The translations under genes and the position numbers were made by a program. A model generated the notes under the pieces. The model searched no databases. It had not been told where the DNA came from and saw nothing but the letters and a program-made list of their open reading frames with translations. A stretch of DNA of 5,923 nt from positions 1-5,923 of the forward strand of contig JAIRTZ010000118.1 in assembly GCA_031254685.1 (NCBI GenBank). Reading direction: 5' to 3'. Shown piece by piece: positions 1 through 4,215 of the stretch (position 1 is its first letter; each line of letters begins with the position of its first letter). This stretch comes from Methanomassiliicoccaceae archaeon. GTDB taxonomy: Archaea > Thermoplasmatota > Thermoplasmata > Methanomassiliicoccales > Methanomethylophilaceae.

Positions 1-267
1 GGACTGATATATGCGATCGGTTACGCAATAGATTCCAACGAGGACGATATCGAATTCGTTATGGATTCGAAGCTCGTGATAGAGCAGATGAAAGGTACTT
101 ACAAAGTCAAGGCGCCGAATCTCATTCCGATGTACCGCGACGCCAAAGCGATGGTTTCCGGCATCCGGAGCGTGAGGTTCACGCACGTGAAACGCAGCGA
201 TAAGATGATAACGGTCGCGGATGCGCTGCTGAACAAGGCGATGGACGAGCGTTCGAACATCACTTGA
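1..267 (+). CDS. rnhA: RNase HI family protein, C-terminal part (5' end outside window)
   Basis: This reading frame is open from the first base, so the visible 88 residues are the C-terminal portion of a longer protein; the Met codon at base 61 is internal. RNase HI enzymes cut the RNA strand of RNA-DNA hybrids, removing primers and R-loops. The fragment carries the family's third catalytic-core segment, MDSKLVIEQMKGTYKVK (Asp at fragment residue 22), followed by the helix NLIPMYRDAK and the C-terminal signature THVKRSDKMITVADALLNKA, with His62 and the terminal active-site Asp74. This DS-LV-Q-GxYKVK / HV-R-AD-L-NKA pattern is typical of the short archaeal and bacterial RNase HI-like proteins of about 130-150 residues. 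The N-terminal catalytic Asp and Glu lie outside the window, so activity cannot be judged. The stop overlaps the hisS stop on the opposite strand by 8 nt. The family is secure; whether it is a true RNase H or only an RNase H-fold protein is less so. Confidence 0.88.
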   Translation, partial: GLIYAIGYAIDSNEDDIEFVMDSKLVIEQMKGTYKVKAPNLIPMYRDAKAMVSGIRSVRFTHVKRSDKMITVADALLNKAMDERSNIT

Positions 268-1504
268 AGATCGCGGACAGTTCGCTGAGCCTGACCATCT
301 TCTGATCGCCGGTGCCCATATCGCGCACGGTCACCGAATTCTCATTCAGTTCGTTCCTTCCGACGATCACCGCGTATCTGGCGCCGACGGCGGACGCCTG
401 TTTCATCGCCTTTGCCATTTTTCTTCTCATTATATCGATGTCCGCGGATATTCCGGCGCCGCGGAGCATTGAGACTATCTTCGCGGCATCCGTCCTCACA
501 TCGTCGGAAACCGGGACGACGTATGCGTCGACACCTTCGCCGATGAACTTCTGACCTTCCTTCTCCATCGCCAGAAGTATTCTGTCGAACCCTATGGCGA
601 AGCCCGTCGAGAACACTTTTTCGCCGCCGAAGAGCTCCGACAGCGAGTATGAGCCGCCGCCGCATATCTGCTTCTCGGCGCCCAGTGACGGTGCTTCGGC
701 CTCGAACACCATTCCCGTGTAGTAATCCAATCCTCTCACGACGCCGAGATCTATCTCCACGTCATTGACGTTCATGGCAGCGAGCATATCCACGAGTTCC
801 CTCAGATACGAGCCGGCGTCCTCCGATATCAGGTCCAATACCTCTTTGCCGCCTACCGTCTCCGTTATTTTGAAGATCCCATCGGCAACGCCGTCGGCGA
901 TGTTCATCGATCCGAACAGAACGCGGGCCTCGTCATACAGCTTCTTGTCCAGCTTCTGAAGCACCTCGGCGGATCTTTCCGAAGGTACGCCGGCATCCGC
1001 GAGCAGAGCTCTGAGAACGCCGACGTGCCCTATTCTGATCTTATACTCATTAAGGCCGAGCGCCCCGATCATCGACGCCGCCAATGCTATCGCCTCGGCG
1101 TCGGCCTCGGCGTTGGCGTTGCCTATCAGTTCGGCGCCGAACTGGAAGAATTCCCGGTACCGTCCGCTCTGCGGCCTCTCGTACCTGAAACATTGGCCGA
1201 AGTAGAACAGCTTCAGCGGACGCGGTTCGTTGCTCATGCCGTTGACGAACATCCTCATGACCGGCGCCGTCAGCTCGGGGCGCAAAGCGATGTCCCTGTC
1301 GCCCTTGTCCTTGAACGCGTAGATCTCGTTAAGGATGTTCGGGCCCGACCTCATTATAAAGAGTTCCGTCTCCTCGAATATCGGCGTCGCGATCTCCCTG
1401 AACCCGAATATCTTGGCGGTCCTTCTCAGAATGCTCTCGTAATATCTTCTTCTCTCCATCTCGTCGGGAAGAAAGTCCCTCGTACCGCGCGGACATTGGA
1501 TCAT
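260..1504 (-). CDS. hisS: Histidyl-tRNA synthetase
   Basis: This cytoplasmic class II aminoacyl-tRNA synthetase activates histidine with ATP and charges tRNA-His. The product is 414 residues, close to the roughly 420 usual for the family. It opens with the HisRS signature RGTRDFLPDE (6-15). Motif 1 lies around 34-45 (GFREIATPIFEE). Motif 2 is FRYERPQSGRYREFFQFGAE (106-125). The histidine-binding signatures are RGLDYYTG (257-264, including the Arg equivalent to the catalytic Arg259 of E. coli HisRS) and CGGGSYSLSELFGG (281-294). Motif 3 is GFAIGFDRIL (301-310). The anticodon-binding domain spans about 325-410, with RRKMAKAMKQASAVGARYAVIVG in its middle given here only by its position, 360-382. 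All key residues appear intact. The ATG at 1504 is preferred because the signature begins at residue 6 and a box A lies about 26 nt upstream, with no clear Shine-Dalgarno sequence, suggesting a leaderless mRNA. The 3' end overlaps the RNase H gene tail to tail. Confidence 0.98.
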   Translation of the reverse strand: MIQCPRGTRDFLPDEMERRRYYESILRRTAKIFGFREIATPIFEETELFIMRSGPNILNEIYAFKDKGDRDIALRPELTAPVMRMFVNGMSNEPRPLKLFYFGQCFRYERPQSGRYREFFQFGAELIGNANAEADAEAIALAASMIGALGLNEYKIRIGHVGVLRALLADAGVPSERSAEVLQKLDKKLYDEARVLFGSMNIADGVADGIFKITETVGGKEVLDLISEDAGSYLRELVDMLAAMNVNDVEIDLGVVRGLDYYTGMVFEAEAPSLGAEKQICGGGSYSLSELFGGEKVFSTGFAIGFDRILLAMEKEGQKFIGEGVDAYVVPVSDDVRTDAAKIVSMLRGAGISADIDIMRRKMAKAMKQASAVGARYAVIVGRNELNENSVTVRDMGTGDQKMVRLSELSAIFK

Positions 1505-1525
1505 ATGCGCTGAGATATGATAACA

Positions 1526-1535
1526 ACAATAAATC
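1526..1535 (-). promoter_or_regulatory. Putative box A (TATA) of hisS
   Basis: Read on the minus strand this is GATTTATTGT, centred about 26 nt before the hisS ATG. Archaeal TATA boxes sit about 25-27 nt upstream of the transcription start, so transcription would begin at or next to the start codon. No Shine-Dalgarno sequence is visible in the intervening bases, which fits a leaderless transcript. The match to a consensus is by eye only. Confidence 0.4.
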
Positions 1536-1550
1536 TGTTACCCTCGGCAT

Positions 1551-1660
1551 ACCGCGGAAAGGTCCGCGGACGCCGTTCCCGGGACGGCCGCGCCGCGGCC
1601 GCACGCATGGCGTATCCGCGGCCCCGGCCGCCGGGCGGACAGGGCATCGGGTCCGCATAG
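1551..1660. other. GC-rich cluster of short hairpins in the hisS upstream gap
   Basis: This block is 87 G/C of 110 bases (79%) and lies between much more A/T-rich flanks. It contains several perfect inverted repeats in a row. CCGCGGA at 1552-1558 pairs with TCCGCGG at 1563-1569 around a 4-nt loop. GCCGT at 1572-1576 pairs with ACGGC at 1584-1588. GGCCGC at 1597-1602 pairs with GCGGCC at 1618-1623 and encloses ACGC/GCGT at 1603-1606/1610-1613. GCGGAC at 1635-1640 pairs with GTCCGC at 1651-1656. No reading frame through it looks like a protein, and no tRNA T-loop is visible. It could be a structured RNA on either strand, a long structured hisS leader, or simply GC-rich sequence in which short stems arise easily. 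Confidence 0.5.
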
Positions 1661-1727
1661 CCAGTATCCTGAAATATATCAGATATTCGCCTCTTTATCA
1701 AGCTCCCGGAACGGCGGCCGGAGAGGC

Positions 1728-1820
1728 TATAAAAAGTATATTCATAAGGTCTGTTGAGAAATGTAAGATTTGTGTAAAAATGTGCATTTTTCTCAGAGAA
1801 AGTGCCACTAACTTTTTGTA
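1728..1820. repeat. A/T-rich nested inverted repeats
   Basis: TATAAAAAGT at 1728-1737 is matched in inverse orientation by ACTTTTTGTA at 1811-1820, with one mismatch in DNA that is a G-U wobble in RNA. Inside it, TGAGAAA at 1755-1761 pairs perfectly with TTTCTCA at 1789-1795. An alternative inner stem is AAAAAT at 1776-1781 with ATTTTT at 1786-1791. Bases 1731-1800 are only about 27% GC. The left arm also resembles an archaeal TATA box, so part of the symmetry may be promoter sequence. No flanking target-site duplication was found, so a miniature transposon is only a possibility. Confidence 0.35.
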
Positions 1821-1830
1821 AGTCGGCGAT

Positions 1831-1842
1831 AAGCTTAAATGC
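1831..1842 (+). promoter_or_regulatory. Putative box A for a plus-strand RNA
   Basis: AAGCTTAAATGC resembles an archaeal BRE/TATA element. With the usual 25-27 nt spacing, transcription would start near 1862-1864. No plausible plus-strand protein begins there: the ATG at 1857 meets a stop two codons later. The downstream sequence ends in a strong hairpin and T-run, so the element is interpreted as the promoter of a non-coding RNA. Confidence 0.4.
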
Positions 1843-1862
1843 AGTTCGGAAAATCGATGAAT

Positions 1863-2019
1863 TAACAGAAGCAGAACGGAAAGATCGGGTAACAAGTCCC
1901 AATCCATCCTGCCCGATCTCTCCGCCCGGACACCTCCCCGTAGTCCGGCCGGAACTTATCCGTAGGCGCTTCCGTTACGGCCACAACCCGCGCGCAAGCG
2001 CGGGTTGCGTCCTTTTTTT
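1863..2019 (+). ncRNA. Putative stand-alone non-coding RNA of about 155 nt, family unknown
   Basis: The call rests on a unit-like layout: a box A at 1831-1842, a series of stems, and a hairpin plus seven T residues at the end. Stems seen are AGATCGGG/CCCGATCT (1882-1889 with 1912-1919, 8 bp), CCGGAC/GTCCGG (1926-1931 with 1943-1948), and, as alternatives, GGCCG/CGGCC (1947-1951 with 1978-1982, extended by AAC/GTT) or CCGTA/TACGG (1960-1964 with 1976-1980). The last is followed by a 10-bp stem at 1984-2007. ACA at 1983-1985 follows directly on the GGCCG/CGGCC stem, the position of the ACA box in archaeal H/ACA guide RNAs, but I could not make out a kink-turn. It matches neither tRNA, 5S rRNA, SRP RNA nor RNase P RNA by eye. 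The 5' end is inferred from promoter spacing. No coding alternative on the plus strand is convincing. Confidence 0.45.
1984..2019 (+). terminator. Hairpin with GCAA loop and T7 tract
   Basis: CAACCCGCGC at 1984-1993 pairs perfectly with GCGCGGGTTG at 1998-2007, 10 bp, closed by the loop GCAA, a stable GNRA tetraloop. Five bases later comes a run of seven T residues at 2013-2019. Archaeal RNA polymerase terminates at such T-runs, and a terminal hairpin would also protect the 3' end. The T-run lies on the plus-strand side, so the arrangement points to a plus-strand transcript ending here. Confidence 0.65.
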
Positions 2020-2021
2020 CT

Positions 2022-2027
2022 AAAAAA
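2022..2027 (-). terminator. T6 tract downstream of the small DRG-adjacent gene
   Basis: On the minus strand this is a run of six T residues 25 nt after the stop codon of the 71-residue gene. Oligo-T alone can terminate archaeal transcription. Together with the T7 tract at 2013-2019 on the other strand it would make the site a two-way terminator between convergent transcripts. Confidence 0.4.
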
Positions 2028-2052
2028 CCATCACCGCGTCGGGATGTATCGG

Positions 2053-2268
2053 TCATGCATCCGCTTTTTTCTTTTTTGCTTCCTTGCGCGCCACCTCAGC
2101 GAACTCGTTGCCGTTCTCGTCCGGCGCGTCAAGTCTTTCCCTGAGCGTGCATATCTCTATATCCCCAACGTCAACGTTGTGGAAGTAGCTCTTCGCTTCC
2201 CCGAGGATGTCGAATTCTTTTGAGAATTCGAAGCCGTCATCGTACTTTATGTAAACGGTATATCTCAT
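2053..2268 (-). CDS. Small protein of unknown function (71 aa) downstream of DRG
   Basis: I do not recognise this protein. It is 71 residues. The N-terminal half alternates like a small alpha/beta fold: strand MRYTVYIKY, an Asp-Asp-Gly turn, strand FEFSKEF, helix LGEAKSYFHNV (22-32), and strand DIEICTLRE (36-44). It ends in a charged, lysine-rich tail (ARKEAKKKKADA) that could contact nucleic acid or be disordered. There is no signal peptide or membrane segment. The frame stays open upstream into the DRG gene, but that extension is an arginine-rich shadow. ATG 2268 is chosen over ATG 2274 because GGAGAG at 2275-2280 leaves 6 nt before 2268 but directly abuts the earlier ATG. It lies 68 nt after the DRG stop on the same strand, so it may be co-transcribed with DRG or use its own promoter at 2307-2318. 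The gene is probably real; its function is unknown. Confidence 0.72.
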   Translation of the reverse strand: MRYTVYIKYDDGFEFSKEFDILGEAKSYFHNVDVGDIEICTLRERLDAPDENGNEFAEVARKEAKKKKADA

Positions 2269-2274
2269 TTTCAT

Positions 2275-2280
2275 CTCTCC
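2275..2280 (-). promoter_or_regulatory. Ribosome binding site GGAGAG of the small gene
   Basis: AAAAGGAGAG precedes the start on the minus strand. The spacing favours ATG 2268 as the start rather than ATG 2274, which the motif directly abuts. The hexamer GGAGAG also occurs in the palindrome at 2319-2336, whose other arm CTCTCC could pair with it. Confidence 0.6.
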
Positions 2281-2306
2281 TTTTATTCGTTCATTCAATA
2301 ATTTCG

Positions 2307-2318
2307 CTTTATAGTTTT
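2307..2318 (-). promoter_or_regulatory. Putative internal box A for the small gene
   Basis: On the minus strand this reads AAAACTATAAAG, a good by-eye match to an archaeal BRE followed by a TATA box. Its centre is about 43 nt before the start codon, which would put the transcription start near 2286 and give a leader of about 18 nt that contains the ribosome binding site. It would let the small gene be transcribed separately from DRG. Confidence 0.45.
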
Positions 2319-2336
2319 GCTCTCCCGCGGGAGAGC
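2319..2336. repeat. 18-bp perfect palindrome after the DRG stop codon
   Basis: GCTCTCCCGCGGGAGAGC is identical to its reverse complement. It begins at the base right after the DRG TGA codon and touches the AAAACTATAAAG promoter-like element of the small gene. As RNA it gives a 7-bp stem with a CGCG loop. On the minus strand it is followed by AAAA and not by T residues, so it is not an ordinary terminator. An operator for a dimeric regulator, an mRNA-stabilising hairpin, or an RNA switch are possible readings. Confidence 0.6.
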
Positions 2337-3440
2337 TCATCTGCGCACGATTATCGTTACCACGTCCTCGTCCTGAACGATGTGATCGATACCGACGGTC
2401 TGCCCCGGGAATTTTGCGCTCTTCCCCCATACCATCGCGTATCTGAAATTGGGACGGAACGTTCTGTGTATGTTCTCGCAGACGTCGCCTATGCTGCTCC
2501 CGTTCTTCACCACGAGCGGTATCTCCATGTCCGCCTCCTGGCCCTGCGGTTTCAGATATACGCGGATCATGTTGATCGTTTCGAACAGCGCCTTCTTCAG
2601 GTCCTCGATGCCTTCGCCGGTCACGCCGGATACCGGGACCTTCCGCATGTCGGGGATCTTTTTGTAAACGTTCTCTCTCTTCTCGGCGTCCGCGAGATCT
2701 ATCTTGTTCACCGCGACTATCGCATCGATATATACGCGGTTCCCGGCAAGGACGTCCAGTAACTGATCCTCGTCGATGTCCTCGCGTATTACGACCGTTG
2801 CGTTCACGTGGCCGTACGCCGACACCATGTCCGCGGCCAGCTGCTCGTCGATCTTCGTTAACTTCACGGTCGGTTTGATCGATATCCCGCCGTACTCGTA
2901 CGACGTTATCACAACGTCCGGTGCCTTCTGGTTGATGCGTATCGCGGCGTCCCACAATTCATTCCTGAGTATCGTAAGGTCCGGGTTGAAGACATCCGCC
3001 ACGAACAGTATGACATCGGCGGACCTCGCCGCCGCAATAACTTCCTTTCCTTTGCCTTTCCCTTTGCTCGCACCTTTGATGAGCCCGGGCATGTCGAGTA
3101 TCTGTATCTTCGCGTGATTGTACTCGAGAACTCCGGGGATGACGTCAAGCGTCGTGAAATGATATGACGCCGTCGCGGACTTGGCGCCGGTCAGCTGATT
3201 CAGTAGCGTCGATTTTCCGACGCTCGGGAAACCGACAAGCGCAACGGTCGCGTTCCCCGCTTTCTTGACGCTGTATCCCTTGCCTCCGCCGCCTTTCGCC
3301 GACCGCCGTTTTTCCTGTTCGTTCATCAGGCGGGCGATCTTGGCCTTTAATTTACCGATGTGCCCCTGCGTGGCCTTGTTGTACTTGGTGTTGGCTATCT
3401 CTTCCTCCAACTCCTTTATCTGTTCATCTATCGAGGCCAA
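2337..3440 (-). CDS. drg: DRG family GTP-binding protein with TGS domain
   Basis: This is an Obg-superfamily GTPase of the DRG type, conserved in archaea and eukaryotes and linked to ribosomes and translation; the exact archaeal role is not settled. Numbering here counts from the longer GTG start at 3452 (371 aa). An N-terminal helical region (8-52) leads into the G domain, with P-loop GFPSVGKST (74-82), switch FTTLD (99-103), DMPGLI (120-125), NKID (249-252) and SGVTGEG (275-281). The segment at about 165-235 fits the DRG-specific insertion. The C-terminal TGS domain runs from about 297 to the end (VYLKPQGQEAD to IIVRR). All GTPase motifs are intact. For the start I prefer TTG at 3440 (367 aa): GGAGGTG at 3450-3456 overlaps the GTG codon and cannot serve it, but lies 9 nt before TTG, and the protein then begins MASIDEQIKELEEEI like its relatives. 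It is divergent from the zinc-ribbon membrane gene. Confidence 0.96.
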   Translation of the reverse strand: MASIDEQIKELEEEIANTKYNKATQGHIGKLKAKIARLMNEQEKRRSAKGGGGKGYSVKKAGNATVALVGFPSVGKSTLLNQLTGAKSATASYHFTTLDVIPGVLEYNHAKIQILDMPGLIKGASKGKGKGKEVIAAARSADVILFVADVFNPDLTILRNELWDAAIRINQKAPDVVITSYEYGGISIKPTVKLTKIDEQLAADMVSAYGHVNATVVIREDIDEDQLLDVLAGNRVYIDAIVAVNKIDLADAEKRENVYKKIPDMRKVPVSGVTGEGIEDLKKALFETINMIRVYLKPQGQEADMEIPLVVKNGSSIGDVCENIHRTFRPNFRYAMVWGKSAKFPGQTVGIDHIVQDEDVVTIIVRR

Positions 3441-3449
3441 TCGGTCGCA

Positions 3450-3456
3450 CACCTCC
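3450..3456 (-). promoter_or_regulatory. Strong Shine-Dalgarno GGAGGTG that decides the DRG start
   Basis: GGAGGTG is a perfect match to the usual anti-Shine-Dalgarno sequence. Its last three bases are the GTG that would be the longest start codon, so the site cannot direct initiation there. The next in-frame start-type codon is TTG at 3440-3438, 9 nt downstream, which is a slightly long but workable spacing. Confidence 0.65.
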
Positions 3457-3485
3457 CTTCTGCGGATACATCACGATAAGAAGAT

Positions 3486-3495
3486 GGATATTAAC
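3486..3495 (-). promoter_or_regulatory. Putative box A of DRG
   Basis: GTTAATATCC on the minus strand lies about 50 nt before the proposed TTG start. The usual spacing gives a transcription start near 3464 and a leader of about 24 nt that includes the GGAGGTG site. Confidence 0.35.
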
Positions 3496-3514
3496 ATTTA
3501 TCGTCCTTCGGGCA

Positions 3515-3525
3515 GTTTTTATATC
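3515..3525 (+). promoter_or_regulatory. Box A of the zinc-ribbon membrane gene
   Basis: GTTTTTATATC is a good archaeal TATA-like element centred about 27 nt before the ATG at 3547. No Shine-Dalgarno sequence lies between them. This is the expected arrangement for a leaderless mRNA and supports 3547 over the in-frame ATG at 3484, which lies upstream of the element. Confidence 0.6.
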
Positions 3526-3546
3526 ATTATACCATTCACCGATTCA

Positions 3547-4212
3547 ATGGAGCCGTATGAGAAAAAGGGATTTCAAAAGTTCAGGGAGACGAAAGAGGCG
3601 AAGCCGGTAGGGATCGCGCTGGCGCTGCTCGTGTCCTTTGCGCTTGTTGTCGGGCTGGGATTCATAGGTCCGCTTGACGGCTTCATCGTTGTCGTATTCG
3701 TGTACTTCATACTGAGGCTGTTCCGTGTCAGGGACATACGGCTGCTGCTGCTTGTCGGATTGCTGTTATTCATTGTGCTCTCGATCGGGCTGTTCAGCTT
3801 CGTTGATTTCATTGACGAGGATAAGAACATAGTGGAATACTCACTCGCGCAGATAATGGGCAGGGTGCTGGTAACGTTCATACTTCCGTACCTGCTGCTG
3901 TCGCTGCTCACGTGGTGGATGCGCCGGAACCTTGAGAGGACGAGAGCAAGAATGGAAGCGGAAGGGCGTCTGTATCCGCAGGGCTACGGCAGGTGCAAGA
4001 GATGCGGCGCGCTGGTCCTTCCGGGAGAGCTCATGTGCAGGAAGTGCGGCGAGTACGTCGACGTTCCCGAGGAGATGAGGGTGAAGAAGGTCAACTACTT
4101 CGAATGCTCCGAATGCGGACGCGAGGTCCCGAAGGACGCCGGCGTCTGCCCGTACTGCGGCGAGGCGTTCGAGGACGACGAGGAGCCGGAGAGGCCCGAC
4201 GGCGCCCAATGA
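3547..4212 (+). CDS. Membrane protein with four TM segments and two C-terminal zinc ribbons
   Basis: The 221-residue product is a membrane protein of unknown function. After a charged N-terminus (1-20) there are four hydrophobic segments, at about 21-40, 43-58, 64-87 and 104-124; the last is followed by positively charged residues (MRRNLERTRAR), which suggests the C-terminal part faces the cytoplasm. Two zinc-ribbon modules follow: C150-x2-C153 with C164-x2-C167, and C187-x2-C190 with C201-x2-C204. Each has the CxxCG form of rubredoxin-like or zinc-ribbon knuckles. The last 14 residues are acidic. Such membrane-anchored double zinc ribbons are common in archaea as uncharacterised proteins; zinc-ribbon domains often mediate protein or nucleic-acid contacts, so a tether for a cytoplasmic partner is a reasonable guess and no more. 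The start at 3547 rests on the box A spacing. The stop is 3 nt from the stop of the MuiA-like gene on the other strand. Confidence 0.9.
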   Translation: MEPYEKKGFQKFRETKEAKPVGIALALLVSFALVVGLGFIGPLDGFIVVVFVYFILRLFRVRDIRLLLLVGLLLFIVLSIGLFSFVDFIDEDKNIVEYSLAQIMGRVLVTFILPYLLLSLLTWWMRRNLERTRARMEAEGRLYPQGYGRCKRCGALVLPGELMCRKCGEYVDVPEEMRVKKVNYFECSECGREVPKDAGVCPYCGEAFEDDEEPERPDGAQ

Positions 4213-4215
4213 CGG

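Noticed and set aside
1025..1513. 162-codon plus-strand frame opposite hisS
   Set aside because: It is antisense to conserved HisRS motifs and rich in Arg, Leu and Glu as expected of a mirror frame; no domain is recognisable.
1501..1902. 133-codon minus-strand frame ending in an ATGA overlap with the hisS start
   Set aside because: The 4-nt overlap resembles translational coupling, but the frame crosses the 27% GC and 79% GC blocks, gives low-complexity Arg/Pro/Ala-rich sequence in the latter, and shows no recognisable domain or good start context.
1505..2052. tRNA, 5S rRNA, SRP RNA or RNase P RNA in the gap
   Set aside because: No GGTTCRA-type T-loop with a matching acceptor stem, and none of the conserved cores of 5S, SRP or RNase P RNA could be found by eye on either strand.
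2269..2955. Long upstream extension of the small gene's frame
   Set aside because: It is an Arg/Gly/Glu-rich shadow lying over the real DRG coding sequence in another frame; only the part after ATG 2268 reads like a protein.
3265..3546. Upstream extension of the zinc-ribbon membrane protein
   Set aside because: It overlaps the DRG gene on the other strand and lies upstream of the box A at 3515-3525; the ATG at 3547 is at the right distance from that element.
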